Source: Rufibacter psychrotolerans
GTDB lineage: Bacteria; Bacteroidota; Bacteroidia; Cytophagales; Hymenobacteraceae
Assembly (NCBI RefSeq): GCF_016924645.1
Contig: NZ_JAFFJV010000003.1
Location: 1 to 64,000, forward strand
Length of the DNA: 64,000 nucleotides
Direction of reading: 5' to 3'
In this document: piece by piece, positions 34,257 to 43,336 of the stretch
Layout: every line of letters starts with the position of its first letter
How positions within the stretch are numbered: position 1 is the first letter of the stretch
Notes under the pieces: generated by a model
The model's input: the letters and a program-made list of their open reading frames with translations, nothing else
The model's database searches: none
Told to the model about the DNA's origin: nothing
Position numbers and translations under genes: made by a program

Positions 34257-35368
34257 CACAAAAGCTGTTGCACCTCTTGGAGCGTGGGCACGTCATTGTG
34301 GTGCCACTTGCCTACTACGGTGCCGTTCTTGAACAGCAGCAGCCCGGGGTTGGCCCTGATCATGGTTTTCAGGACGGTCCCGTCGGCAAAGAAGTAGGGC
34401 ACCGCCAGGTTCACCTCGTGCCGAAACACGTCAAAGTCTTGGCTGCTGCTGGAGGTAATCACCACCGGCACAATCTTGGGGCTCTGGCTTTGCTCTATGC
34501 CGGCCAGCAGCGCGTTGATCTCCTTGAAACTCTCCTGATCGGCTTTTTTCACGTCTTTTACCAAAATCAGCAAGCGGTTGCCCAGGAACAGCTCCTTGGT
34601 GAAATCGCCCTGGTCGTTCCAGACGTTGAAGTCGGTGATTTTGGGGCCGTCTTCCGGATTGAGCGGCACCATCTTTTTGAACTTGTAGGTAGTGTCGGTA
34701 GGGTAGTTCTCCAGGGTCACTTCGCGGCCGTCTTTCTCCATGATGTACTGGTAGCGAATGGGTGCCGAGGGCTTCATGAGCTTGGGAATGTTGGCCCCCA
34801 CCCGGTAAGCCCTGAAATCAAGGAAAGGCTCATGCCGGTACGCGTACACGCCCATGCCCACCGACAGCAGCAGGGCCACCAGCACCACCGCCCCGGTTAC
34901 CCCCGCGTTCATGCGCGGGATAGACAGGATGTGCCGCTGGGTAAACAGCAACACCAGAATAAGCACCAGCAGGGCCACGTCTTTGCCGAAGGACTGCCAC
35001 GGGGTAAGTTTAATAGCGTCACCGAAGCAGCCGCAATCGGTGACCTTGTTGTAGTACGCCGAGTAGAAGGTGAGAAACGTAAAGAACAGCGTTAGCAGGA
35101 AGAGCAGCCACACCACGGTGTTCAGGCGCCAGCGCACCAGCAGGGCCACGCCCAGCACCACTTCCAGGGTACTCAGGAAGATAGACAGGTACAGCGCAAA
35201 CGGCTTGAAGGACAGGAACACCGGCGAGAAATCGGCGGAGAAGACCTCAAAGTACTCCTCCAGCTTAATGGCGGTGCCCACCGGATCGTTCAACTTGATC
35301 AGGCCCGAGAAGATGAACAAGCCGCCTACTACAATCCAGGCAAAACGGCTAAGCAGACGGAGTACCAT
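34256..35368 (-). CDS. BT_3928-like protein: DoxX/MauE-type membrane domain plus thioredoxin-like domain
   Basis: 370 residues. Four membrane helices in the first ~150 residues match the DoxX/MauE redox-associated family, with a conserved cysteine cluster TDCGCFGDAIKLTPW. A further helix follows near 165-185. The C-terminal ~160 residues look like a periplasmic thioredoxin fold (PYFFADGTVLKTMIRANPGLLLFKNGTVVGKWH) but without a CxxC motif. A role in envelope redox or disulfide handling is inferred. It overlaps the end of the DUF1599 gene by 20 bp on the same strand, indicating co-translation. Confidence 0.85.
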   Translation of the reverse strand: MVLRLLSRFAWIVVGGLFIFSGLIKLNDPVGTAIKLEEYFEVFSADFSPVFLSFKPFALYLSIFLSTLEVVLGVALLVRWRLNTVVWLLFLLTLFFTFLTFYSAYYNKVTDCGCFGDAIKLTPWQSFGKDVALLVLILVLLFTQRHILSIPRMNAGVTGAVVLVALLLSVGMGVYAYRHEPFLDFRAYRVGANIPKLMKPSAPIRYQYIMEKDGREVTLENYPTDTTYKFKKMVPLNPEDGPKITDFNVWNDQGDFTKELFLGNRLLILVKDVKKADQESFKEINALLAGIEQSQSPKIVPVVITSSSSQDFDVFRHEVNLAVPYFFADGTVLKTMIRANPGLLLFKNGTVVGKWHHNDVPTLQEVQQLL

Positions 35369-35918
35369 GGTCTGGGTAATTAAGTTTGATCAAACAAAAC
35401 ACCGCGTAGTTGAGCATGTCGCGGTAATTGGCTTCCACGCCTTCAGACACCAGGGTTTGCCCGGCATTGTCCTCAATCTGCTTGGTGCGGTAAATCTTCA
35501 TCAGGATCAGGTCGGTCATAGACTCTACCCGCATGCTGCGCCAGGCCTCGCCGTAGTCGTGGTTCTTGTCCTGCTGCAGCGCGTGCGTTTTCCTGATCTC
35601 CTCTTCGTACAGCTCCCGCACCTGCTCCACGGGCAGGGCCTGCTCGGTCTCGCCCCGCGCAATAAGCTGCTCCTGCATGAGGGCAATCACGCAATAGTTC
35701 ACAATGGCCACAAACTCAGAGGCAATGTCATCCTGGATCTTCTGGGTGCCCTTCTCCTGAATGGACCTGATGCGCTGGGCTTTGATGAAGATCTGGTCTG
35801 TGATGGAAGGCAGCCGCAAGATTCGCCAGGCGGTGCCGTAGTCTTGGGTTTTCTGTAAGAAAAGACGCTTGCAGGCCTCTATTACGCGGTGGTATTCCTG
35901 GGCAGTTTGGTGAATCAA
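35349..35918 (-). CDS. DUF1599 family protein
   Basis: 189 residues if the TTG at 35918 is the start (MIHQTAQEYHRVIEACKRLF); a GTG at 35978 would add 20 residues and overlap folP, and no ATG is available. Two tandem copies of the DUF1599 unit are visible: LQKTQDYGTAWRILRLPSITDQIFIKAQRIR and LQQDKNHDYGEAWRSMRVESMTDLILMKIYRTKQI. Function is unknown; the all-helical MazG-like pattern is only suggestive. It is divergent from folP with about 40 bp between proposed starts and overlaps the downstream BT_3928-like gene. Confidence 0.85.
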   Translation of the reverse strand: MIHQTAQEYHRVIEACKRLFLQKTQDYGTAWRILRLPSITDQIFIKAQRIRSIQEKGTQKIQDDIASEFVAIVNYCVIALMQEQLIARGETEQALPVEQVRELYEEEIRKTHALQQDKNHDYGEAWRSMRVESMTDLILMKIYRTKQIEDNAGQTLVSEGVEANYRDMLNYAVFCLIKLNYPDHGTPSA

Positions 35919-35959
35919 GTTTTTCGTTTTACTTTTATAAGAAATGAGAATATAGCTAA

Positions 35960-36823
35960 TTGAGCGCGAAAGATACACTTTTTTGTAAAAAAACTACCCT
36001 CAACTGCGGCGGCCGGCTGGTGGTGCTGCAACAGCCCACGGTGATGGGCATTCTCAACTTCACCCCAGATTCTTTCTACGCCAACAGCCGCCTGCAGCAC
36101 GTGGACCAGGCCGTGGAGAAAGCCGGCAAGATGCTGGAAGACGGGGCTACGTTTTTAGACATCGGCGGGTATTCTACGCGCCCCGGCGCCCCCGAGGTTA
36201 CGGAACAGGAAGAGCTAAATCGCGTACTACCCATTATAGAGGCGCTCTCCAAGGCGTACCCGGCGGCCCTGCTGTCTATTGACACGTTCCGGGCCCGGGT
36301 GGCAGAGGCGGCCATCAACAGCGGGGCGCACCTGATCAATGATGTCTCCGGCGGCACCTTAGACGAGGCTATGTTTGCCACCGTGGGGAAACTGCAGGTT
36401 CCCTACATTCTCATGCACATGCGCGGCACGCCGCAAGACATGGCCAGGCAGAACCACTACCCCAACGGCCTCCTGGAAGAGCTGGTTTCTTTCTTCGCCC
36501 AGCGGGTGGCCCTGCTGCGGGAGGCCGGCGCCAAAGACATTCTGCTGGACCCGGGCTTTGGCTTCGCGAAAAATGTAGAGCAGAATTTCCATCTGCTGCG
36601 CCGCCTGCAGGAGCTGCAAGTGCTTGAGCTGCCGCTTCTAATAGGCCTCTCGCGCAAGTCCATGACCTACAAAACCCTGCACGTGGGTCCGGAGGAGGCG
36701 CTCACGGGCACAATTGTGGCCAACACCCTGGCGTTACTGCACGGGGCAGACATTCTGCGGGTGCATGACGTGAAGGAGGCGGTACATACTATTAAGATTG
36801 TTAAAAAGATGTTGACGGCGTGA
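35960..36823 (+). CDS. folP: Dihydropteroate synthase
   Basis: 287 residues. It begins at a TTG directly after an in-frame TAA, so an earlier start is impossible; the N-terminal KDTLFCKKTTLNCGG is typical of Bacteroidota FolP and supports this start. It has the pterin-binding GILNFTPDSFY, DIGGYSTRPGA, ISIDT-type LLSIDTF, NDVSGG and the phosphate-binding GLSRKSM. It joins p-aminobenzoate to dihydropterin pyrophosphate in folate synthesis. Its stop overlaps the start of cdaA by 4 nt (GTGA), so the two are translationally coupled. Confidence 0.96.
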   Translation: MSAKDTLFCKKTTLNCGGRLVVLQQPTVMGILNFTPDSFYANSRLQHVDQAVEKAGKMLEDGATFLDIGGYSTRPGAPEVTEQEELNRVLPIIEALSKAYPAALLSIDTFRARVAEAAINSGAHLINDVSGGTLDEAMFATVGKLQVPYILMHMRGTPQDMARQNHYPNGLLEELVSFFAQRVALLREAGAKDILLDPGFGFAKNVEQNFHLLRRLQELQVLELPLLIGLSRKSMTYKTLHVGPEEALTGTIVANTLALLHGADILRVHDVKEAVHTIKIVKKMLTA

Positions 36824-37650
36824 TTTCATTGTTTTCCATAGGGTTTTTAGAGATAGAGTGGCTGGACATTATTGATGTGCTGCTGGTGACGGTACTCTTG
36901 TACCAGCTCTACAAGCTCCTGACGGGAAGCGTGGCCCTCAAGATCTTTCTGGGCCTACTGTCTGTTTACCTGCTGTACCTGGTGGTGAAAGCCGCTGGCA
37001 TGGAGCTGCTCACCATCATTCTGGGGCAGTTCATGGGCGTGGGCGTTTTGGCGGCCATTATTGTATTTCAGCCCGAAATAAGGCGGTTCCTGCTCATGAT
37101 CGGGAAAACCACCTCGCTCAACAACGAGCGCCTGTTCAAAGGCTTTCCGTGGCGCCGCTCCGAGAACCCCGACAAACTTTCCATCACGCCGTTCATTGAG
37201 GCTGCCAAGTCGCTGGCCGGCAAGAACACCGGGGCCCTCATTGTGTTCGCCCGCAGCTCAGAGCTCCGGTACTTTGCTGAGTCGGGCGACGCCATTGACG
37301 CCATCGTGAGCAAGCGCCTGCTCATCTCCATCTTCAACAAAAACAGCCCCCTGCACGATGGGGCCGTGATCATCCAGGGCAACCGCATCAAAGCCGCCCG
37401 CTGCATTCTGCCCGTAACCGAAAGCAACGACGTGCCCGCCTCCATGGGCCTCCGCCACCGGGCCGCCATCGGCCTCACCGAAGTCACCGACAGCGTGGTG
37501 TTGGTGGTTTCTGAAGAAACCGGCCAGATTGCCCTGGTGCGCAACGGCGAGGTGTACCGCAACCTCTCCGCCGCTGATTTGCGCTCCAAGCTCAACCACT
37601 TCCTGTTTGACATTGAGCCCAAAGTAGTGGAGAAAGTAGCCGCTGCTTAG
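36820..37650 (+). CDS. cdaA: Diadenylate cyclase (c-di-AMP synthase, CdaA type)
   Basis: 276 residues with a GTG start overlapping folP. Three N-terminal membrane helices (residues ~15-85) precede the DAC domain with the catalytic SPLHDGAVII (DGA) and SMGLRHRAAIG (RHR) motifs. It makes the second messenger c-di-AMP from two ATP at the inner membrane. The usual CdaA partners (CdaR, GlmM) are not adjacent; coupling with folP instead is commonly seen in Bacteroidota from general knowledge. Confidence 0.95.
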   Translation: MISLFSIGFLEIEWLDIIDVLLVTVLLYQLYKLLTGSVALKIFLGLLSVYLLYLVVKAAGMELLTIILGQFMGVGVLAAIIVFQPEIRRFLLMIGKTTSLNNERLFKGFPWRRSENPDKLSITPFIEAAKSLAGKNTGALIVFARSSELRYFAESGDAIDAIVSKRLLISIFNKNSPLHDGAVIIQGNRIKAARCILPVTESNDVPASMGLRHRAAIGLTEVTDSVVLVVSEETGQIALVRNGEVYRNLSAADLRSKLNHFLFDIEPKVVEKVAAA

Positions 37651-37854
37651 GCAATTGCTGGTTGCACATTGTTAATTGCTGATGGCTGGTTGTTGCCTGC
37701 TCATTAATAATGGTTTATGAATGGTTTATGGTTGATTGCTGCTTGTTGGCCGCTGTTTGCTAATTGCTCCTCAACTTTTCCACACCATGCTAAAATAAGG
37801 CTGGCGCGAACGCTCCACCTTCTGCCCAGAAAGCCCGCGTAGAGCTTGCAATTC

Positions 37855-37893
37855 CACTTCAGGTCTTTTCCTGTAAAATCGGCTCCAAAACAG
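37855..37893. repeat. Dispersed intergenic palindrome, copy 14
   Basis: CACTTCAGGTC arm, TTTTCCTGTAAAA centre, CGGCTCCAAAACAG right arm. Confidence 0.6.
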
Positions 37894-37941
37894 AAGCGGT
37901 ACAAACCAGCAGTTCTCATCTGCCCTACTCTGGCCCTTCTT

Positions 37942-37977
37942 CATCTGGCGCGAGTTTCTAACTCGTGCCTCCAGATG
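37942..37977 (+). repeat. REP-like hairpin, GGCGCGAG family, copy d
   Basis: CATCTGGCGCGAGT and ACTCGTGCCTCCAGATG pair. The stem base differs from copies a-c, but GGCGCGAG/CTCGTGCC is kept. Confidence 0.7.
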
Positions 37978-38086
37978 CCGGGTAGTCTCCAGACTACCCT
38001 CGCTGCCCCGCAGCGAACCCACGCATTGCTGAACAGCACGCAGTCCCAGGGCATGGCTCACGGCGAGTCCGGAGCGTTCGTATCAT

Positions 38087-38122
38087 CCTACTGGCACGAG
38101 ACCGGAGTCTCGCGCCAGTAGG
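38087..38122 (-). repeat. REP-like hairpin, GGCGCGAG family, copy e (inverted)
   Basis: CCTACTGGCACGAGAC and GTCTCGCGCCAGTAGG form an almost perfect 16-bp stem, read in the opposite orientation to copy d. Confidence 0.75.
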
Positions 38123-38171
38123 AAGCCAAAGGCCGATTACTTTGATTCAGCTTCCAATAAATAGCCTTGGC

Positions 38172-38208
38172 GTTTCCAGGCCAATTTCCCGAAATCAGCT
38201 GGAAAACA
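38172..38208. repeat. Dispersed intergenic palindrome, copy 15
   Basis: GTTTCCAGGCC arm, AATTTCCCGAAAT centre, CAGCTGGAAAAC right arm. Confidence 0.65.
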
Positions 38209-38280
38209 ACCACGCACCTCCAACGGTAAGCAAGGCAGATATAGGAAAATGTGTATCTTTTGGGCCTTAACCCGACCAAC

Positions 38281-39207
38281 ATGCGCTTCTCCCACATCCT
38301 CCTGCTCCTGCTGCTCCTCTCATGGGCGGTCCCGTCTTTCGCCCAGAAAGCGCCCAAAGAGAAAACCGACGCCAAACTCACCCAGAAACTGCAGGCCCTG
38401 ACCAAAGACTTCCAGGGCGAGGTGGGCATTTACGTCAGGCACCTGAAAACCGGCAAGACCGTGGCCCTCAACGCCGACACGCTCTTCCCCACGGCCAGCA
38501 TGATCAAGATTCCCATCATGGTGGGCATGTTTGACAAAATGGAACGGGGCGAGATAGACCCCAAGACCGTGCTCCGCTACCGCGATTCGCTGTACTACGC
38601 CGGCGAAGACATTGTAGGCAACTTCAAAGACAGCGCCACGGTGGCTCTGGGCAAGATTCAGATGCTCAGCATCACCACCTCAGACAATACCGGTAGTCTG
38701 TGGCTGCAGCAGCTGGCGGGCGGCGGTCTGGCCATCAATGCCTGGCTGGAGAAGAACGGCTTTGCCCATACCCGCATGAACTCCCGCACGCCGGGCCGCC
38801 GCCACATCTGGCAGAAGTACGGCTGGGGCCAGACCACGCCCCGCGAGATGGCCCACTTGGTGACCATGATCAGGGAAGGCAAGGCGGTGAGCCCCGCCGC
38901 CAGCGAGCGCATGTACCGCAACCTGGGCCGCATTTACGTAGACGAGATCGCCCTCTCCCAGATTCCGCCCTACGTGCACACGGCCTCCAAGCAGGGAGCG
39001 GTCAACCAGTCGCGCTCTGAGGTGGTGCTGGTGAACGCCCCGCACGGCGACTACGTGTTCTGCGTGATCACCAAGAACCAGAAAGACGAAAGCTGGCGCT
39101 ATAACAACGCCGGCTATGAACTGATCCGGGCCGTGTCCAGAACCTTGTGGCAGCACTTTGAACCTAAGTCTGACTGGCAGCCGGCGCCAGGGGTAGAGCG
39201 GTACTAA
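38281..39207 (+). CDS. Class A beta-lactamase-like serine hydrolase
   Basis: 308 residues from the ATG at 38281, which gives a clean signal peptide (ILLLLLLLSWAVPSFAQ); a 10-residue upstream extension is unlikely. The serine active-site motifs are present in order: SMIK (SxxK), TSDNTGS (SDN) and SKQG (KTG-like), with the first preceded by FPTA. The length fits a class A enzyme or a related penicillin-binding hydrolase. It would act in the periplasm on beta-lactams or peptidoglycan-like substrates. Resistance activity cannot be claimed: the usual ExxxN omega-loop is not obvious by eye. Confidence 0.87.
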   Translation: MRFSHILLLLLLLSWAVPSFAQKAPKEKTDAKLTQKLQALTKDFQGEVGIYVRHLKTGKTVALNADTLFPTASMIKIPIMVGMFDKMERGEIDPKTVLRYRDSLYYAGEDIVGNFKDSATVALGKIQMLSITTSDNTGSLWLQQLAGGGLAINAWLEKNGFAHTRMNSRTPGRRHIWQKYGWGQTTPREMAHLVTMIREGKAVSPAASERMYRNLGRIYVDEIALSQIPPYVHTASKQGAVNQSRSEVVLVNAPHGDYVFCVITKNQKDESWRYNNAGYELIRAVSRTLWQHFEPKSDWQPAPGVERY

Positions 39208-39479
39208 GCAGACCAAATCGCTTCAGGAAAGGCGGGTCCTGCTCACCGCCCGCCTATCGGCGGCACCCCCTTTCGGCGGCTTTTCCAAAAATGGCCCTCA
39301 AAACGGCCGGACCGTTTTTCCACGCAGCGCGTAAGCCTTACTTCTTCGCACTTGTCCCTCGCCCCGGGCGTAAAAGAATAAAGCCCACCCTCCGCGCCTA
39401 AACGCTTCAGGTGGACTTTCCCCTTCATGAGATAGTAAGACCGTTCTATTGAACGGTACCCCTATCTGTTTGTCTTTTT

Positions 39480-40928
39480 TTACGCCGATAATTTTGGGGC
39501 CTTCAGCCCGAACTCGTCTTTCAGGGCGCGCCGGGCCGCGTGGTACCCGCACATGCCGTGCACCCCGCCCCCCGGAGGCGTAGACGAGGAGCACAGGTAC
39601 ACGCCTTTCATGGAAGTCTGATAGGGCGACAAGCGCACCGCCGGCCGGGTGTACAGCTGCCGCAGGTCAATGATGCCGCCATTGATATCGCCGCCGATGT
39701 AGTTGGGGTTGTGCGCCTGCACCTGCACCGTATTGAACGTATGCCTGGCCAGAATCAGGTCCCGGAAGCCGGGGGCAAAGCGCTCTACCTGGCGTTCAAT
39801 GGCCTGGGTCATGTCTACGGTGGAACCGTTGGGCACGTGGCAGTAGGCCCAGGCGGTGTGTTTCCCCTGCGGAGCGCGGGTGTCGTCAAAGAGGCTTTGC
39901 TGCGCAAGGAGCACAAAGGGCCGCTCCGGGTGCTGGCCCTTGGCCGAAGCCGCCTCTGAGGCCGCAATCTCTTCCAGGGTATTGCCCAGGTGCACGGTGC
40001 CGGCCCCGCGGCACTCCGGGGCGGTAAACGGAATGGGTCCGTCCAGCGCCCAGTCAATCTTGAACACGCCCATGCCGTAGCGGTAGTTCTGCATCTGCCT
40101 GCGGTACAAGGGCGAAAGTTTCTCTCCGGCAATCTCCAGCAGCTGCCGGGGCGTGACATCCAGCAAGGCCACCTTGTGCGAAGGCAACTGCTCCAGCGAG
40201 GTGACGTACACACCCGTCTCTATTTTACCGCCTATGCTTTTGAAATAGGACGCCAGGGCATTGGCAATCTGCTGCGAGCCGCCCTTCGGGATGGGCCAGC
40301 CCTGCAAATGTCCCACCGCCATGAGCACCAACCCAATGGCCGAAGTGGTAAGGTTAGACAACGGCTGAATGGAATGCGCCGCCATGCCGGCCCACAACCC
40401 CCGGGCCTCCTGGGTCTGGAACCGTTTGGCCAGGAACGTGGCCGAAGTCAGGGCTTTCAGCCCGAAGGCGGCCATGTCAAGGGGATGGTTGGGGAAGCGC
40501 AAGGGACCCAGCACATCTTTCGCCAGGGCGGGCCAACGGTCCACCAAGGGAGTCAGCAGGTCTAAGTAAGACTGCCGGTCTTTCCCTAAGGATTGGGCGG
40601 TTTCCTGCAGGGAGGTAATTAGCGCGGCGGCGGTGCCAGTGTCAAACGGGTGCGCCGCCGCCACCTCAGGGTACAGGAACGAGAGCCCGTGCTCCTGCAA
40701 GGGCAGCGTCTTGAAGAACGGAGAACCGGCCGCCAACGGGTGGATGGCCGAGCAGACATCATGGACAAAGCCGGGTAGGGTCAACTCCTGAGAGCGCAGC
40801 CCGCCGCCTAGCTGCTCTTTGCCTTCCAGCAGCAGCACGCTCAGGCCTGCTTGCTGCATGGTAATGGCGGCGGCCAGGCCATTGGGCCCAGAGCCCACCA
40901 CCACAGCGTCATATTGCGTTGTACTCAC
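39480..40928 (-). CDS. NAD(P)/FAD-dependent oxidoreductase (phytoene desaturase / PYROXD2-like)
   Basis: 482 residues starting at GTG (40928). The N-terminal dinucleotide-binding motif is VVVGSGPNGLAAAITMQQAG, followed by LLLEGKEQLGGGLRS. The C-terminal FAD motif is GVYLCSSSTPPGGGVHGMCGYHAAR, a hallmark of the phytoene-desaturase-related family that includes PYROXD2. Substrate unknown; carotenoid work is possible given the likely pigmented host, but no crt gene is adjacent. It is divergent from the exonuclease gene, with a palindrome copy between. Confidence 0.88.
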   Translation of the reverse strand: MSTTQYDAVVVGSGPNGLAAAITMQQAGLSVLLLEGKEQLGGGLRSQELTLPGFVHDVCSAIHPLAAGSPFFKTLPLQEHGLSFLYPEVAAAHPFDTGTAAALITSLQETAQSLGKDRQSYLDLLTPLVDRWPALAKDVLGPLRFPNHPLDMAAFGLKALTSATFLAKRFQTQEARGLWAGMAAHSIQPLSNLTTSAIGLVLMAVGHLQGWPIPKGGSQQIANALASYFKSIGGKIETGVYVTSLEQLPSHKVALLDVTPRQLLEIAGEKLSPLYRRQMQNYRYGMGVFKIDWALDGPIPFTAPECRGAGTVHLGNTLEEIAASEAASAKGQHPERPFVLLAQQSLFDDTRAPQGKHTAWAYCHVPNGSTVDMTQAIERQVERFAPGFRDLILARHTFNTVQVQAHNPNYIGGDINGGIIDLRQLYTRPAVRLSPYQTSMKGVYLCSSSTPPGGGVHGMCGYHAARRALKDEFGLKAPKLSA

Positions 40929-40978
40929 GCTTGCTCAAGTTAAATGGTCCGGTACTCTTCCTGCGGCGCAGGCCTGCC

Positions 40979-41015
40979 TTTTACGGCTCTTTTATAGAAA
41001 AGGGCGTAAAAACAG
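40979..41015. repeat. Dispersed intergenic palindrome, copy 17
   Basis: CTTTTACGGC arm, TCTTTTATAGAAAAG centre, GGCGTAAAAACAG right arm. Confidence 0.65.
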
Positions 41016-41060
41016 CTGGTGGTTCTTGCGTATACAGGCTACAAGCTACAGATTTTTTCC

Positions 41061-41738
41061 ATGCCGCACCCTTCTTCCCTCCCGCTTTTTCCGGACCTTA
41101 CCCCCATCCTGGAGCATGTCACCGTGCTGGACTTTGAGACCACCGGCGTAAGCGGCGGCAAAGGCCGGGTCATTGAGATTGCCGCCCTCAAGGGTTCTCA
41201 CCACCAGATCACCGGCCGGTTTCACACGCTGGTACAACTGAAAGGCGAGCTCCCGCCCAAGATCACAGAGATCACGGGCATTACGGCCCAGGACCTGGTA
41301 CACGGCATGGAGGAGCGCGCGGCCTTTTCTATTTTGAGGGAGTTCATTGGTGCCAGCACCGTGGTGGCGCATAACATTCCGTTTGATTTAGGTTTCCTGT
41401 ACAGCACGTACCGCCGCCTGAAACTGGAACCAGTGGCCCACCCCTTCCTGGACACCTTGTCGGTTTGCCGGTTGCGCCAGCCTTCGCCACGCAGCTTACC
41501 AGACATGTGCAAAGCCTACGGCATTCCGCTGACCCGGTGGCACCGGGCCCTGCCAGACGCCACGGCCACCTGGCACCTGCTGCAGCGCCTGCACCAGGAA
41601 AGCCCCCTGGACCACCTGCGCAACAAACTGGTCCTGAACCCCAGGTACGGCGCTCCCCGCTGGCTTCCGCCCCTGGCGGAGGTCATTCCCGCCCCAGATG
41701 CACCCCTGCAGAATGCCAGCCTCCCGCCAGAAGGATAA
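41061..41738 (+). CDS. 3'-5' exonuclease of the DEDDh (DnaQ-like) family
   Basis: 225 residues from the ATG at 41061 (MPHPSSLPLF). Exonuclease motifs: VLDFETTG (Exo I, Asp-Glu), VAHNIPFDLGFL (Exo II, Asp) and HRALPDATATWHL (Exo III, His and Asp). It resembles the stand-alone epsilon-like exonucleases of Bacteroidota, which trim DNA or RNA 3' ends in repair or turnover. It lies alone between palindrome copies, divergent from the FAD oxidoreductase. Confidence 0.92.
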   Translation: MPHPSSLPLFPDLTPILEHVTVLDFETTGVSGGKGRVIEIAALKGSHHQITGRFHTLVQLKGELPPKITEITGITAQDLVHGMEERAAFSILREFIGASTVVAHNIPFDLGFLYSTYRRLKLEPVAHPFLDTLSVCRLRQPSPRSLPDMCKAYGIPLTRWHRALPDATATWHLLQRLHQESPLDHLRNKLVLNPRYGAPRWLPPLAEVIPAPDAPLQNASLPPEG

Positions 41739-41800
41739 AACCTAGTCCGCTGGGCTGTTTCTCTGTTGAACTTGGACAAATCAAGCCAGGCGCCTTTCCC

Positions 41801-41836
41801 GTTTCGGGCCCATTTTCGTATTTCCCGCTCTAAAAT
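41801..41836. repeat. Dispersed intergenic palindrome, copy 18
   Basis: GTTTCGGGCCC arm, ATTTTCGTATTT centre, CCGCTCTAAAAT right arm (degenerate). Confidence 0.55.
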
Positions 41837-41949
41837 GCCGTACAAATTCTCTTTACCCGGGGTTTGCTTCTCCGTTTAAGAAAGCTTCAGGAATAAGGCA
41901 TTAGCACTATTCCCCTGCTTACCTAACCAAAACCTTACCCAATAAAGAG

Positions 41950-43281
41950 ATGGCAAAGCTGCGGTTGATTTGGATAGTACTACTCAGCGGATGGCTGTTT
42001 TCCTGCTCTTCCTCTGAAGACACCTTAGAAGCAATCAAGCCCGATACGGGCTTCCTCACCAAAGGCGTGTACCCGCTGCAGGGTGCCCAGGACCTGGACA
42101 AGTTGATCAATGAGATCGGCAACAGCCGGTATGTCCTGCTGGGGGAGGCCAGCCACGGCACCGCTGAGTTCTACACCTGGCGCGCCGAACTGACCAAGCG
42201 CTTCATCCAGGAGAAAGGCTTTACCATCATCACGGTGGAGGGCGACTGGCCGGCGGCGTACTCGCTCAACCACTACATCCAGGGGCAGCAGGGCGGTACT
42301 GCGCAGCAGGCGGTTCAGGCGTTTCAGCGATGGCCTACCTGGATGTGGGCCAACCAGGAAGTAGCCCAACTGGCCGAGTGGCTCCGGCAGCACAACCAGG
42401 CGCAGGCCCAGGGCCAGAAGGTGGGCTTCTATGGCATGGACGTGTACAGCCTGTGGGAGTCACTGGCGGAGGTAGAGCAGTATTTTGCCACGGCAGACCC
42501 TTCCGTTGCCCAGCTGGCGCAGAATGCCCAGACCTGCCTGGCCCCGTACAACCAGGACGAGCAGCGCTACGCCGAGGCCACCCTTAGGGGAAGTTCCTGC
42601 GCCACCCAGCTTGAGCGGTTGCTGGAGGCGGTGAGCGCTTACCGGGCCCGGCAGCCCGCGGGCCATGAGGCGGCGTTCAACGCCGAGCAGAACGCCCTGG
42701 TAGCCGTCAATGCCGAACGGTACTACCAGCAGATGGTGCGCAGCAGCGCCGGCTCCTGGAACCTCCGCGACCGGCACATGCAGGAAACCGTGAACCGGCT
42801 GGTAGCTCACCGGGGAAACAGCGCTAAGGTAATCGTGTGGGCCCACAACACGCACGTGGGCGACGCCCGCTACACCGACATGGCCTCTGCCGGCATGGTG
42901 AACATTGGCCAGCTCCTGCGGGAGCAGCACGCCCAGGCCGGGGTGTACCTGGTGGGCTTCGGGACGTACCAGGGGCAGGTGATTGCCGCCAACCAGTGGG
43001 GAGGCGCCGTGCGGGTCATGCAGGTGCCGCCGGCCCAGGGCAACAGCTGGGAAGCCCTTCTGCACGCTTACAGCCCAGAAGACAAACTCCTGCTGATGCG
43101 CGAGTTACAGGACATTCCGGAAGCCATGCAGACCAGGGGGCACCGGGCCATTGGGGTCACGTACAACCCTTCTTCTGAAGCGGGCAATTACGTGCCCACC
43201 GTCTTGCCCCGCCGCTATGATGCCTTCCTGTTCATTGACCAGACAACGGCCCTGTCGCCGCCGGGCGGGGGCAGTTTCTAG
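41950..43281 (+). CDS. Erythromycin-esterase-like lipoprotein
   Basis: 443 residues. SPII signal (LLSGWLFSC, Cys20). It shows the Ere-family pattern: GEASHGTAEFYTWRAELTKRF with the metal/base His-Glu pair near residue 75, VEGDWPAAY, then GQKVGFYGMDVYSLWES and HNTHVGDARYTDM. Members of this superfamily include macrolide esterases but most are uncharacterised. Here a lipid anchor and lack of resistance neighbours argue for a general hydrolase. Length matches the family. Confidence 0.9.
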   Translation: MAKLRLIWIVLLSGWLFSCSSSEDTLEAIKPDTGFLTKGVYPLQGAQDLDKLINEIGNSRYVLLGEASHGTAEFYTWRAELTKRFIQEKGFTIITVEGDWPAAYSLNHYIQGQQGGTAQQAVQAFQRWPTWMWANQEVAQLAEWLRQHNQAQAQGQKVGFYGMDVYSLWESLAEVEQYFATADPSVAQLAQNAQTCLAPYNQDEQRYAEATLRGSSCATQLERLLEAVSAYRARQPAGHEAAFNAEQNALVAVNAERYYQQMVRSSAGSWNLRDRHMQETVNRLVAHRGNSAKVIVWAHNTHVGDARYTDMASAGMVNIGQLLREQHAQAGVYLVGFGTYQGQVIAANQWGGAVRVMQVPPAQGNSWEALLHAYSPEDKLLLMRELQDIPEAMQTRGHRAIGVTYNPSSEAGNYVPTVLPRRYDAFLFIDQTTALSPPGGGSF

Positions 43282-43336
43282 CGGGCTTTCTATCTGGCAA
43301 GCACCTGGAGGAAAAGACGACCGGCGCTAAAAAGAA

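Larger units (their letters stand above)
37651..38280. other. Repeat-dense spacer between cdaA and the beta-lactamase-like gene
   Basis: 630 bp without a gene. 37660-37770 is low-complexity built from TTGCTG/GGTTTATG-like units. Then come two dispersed palindromes (37855-37893, 38172-38208) and two REP-like hairpins (37942-37977, 38087-38122), with a partial one at 37799-37825. The promoter of the downstream gene probably includes TATCTTTT near 38251. Confidence 0.6.

Noticed and set aside
38281..39207. Calling the class A-like enzyme an antibiotic-resistance gene
   Set aside because: SxxK, SDN and KxG are present but a clear omega-loop ExxxN was not seen, and context is housekeeping.
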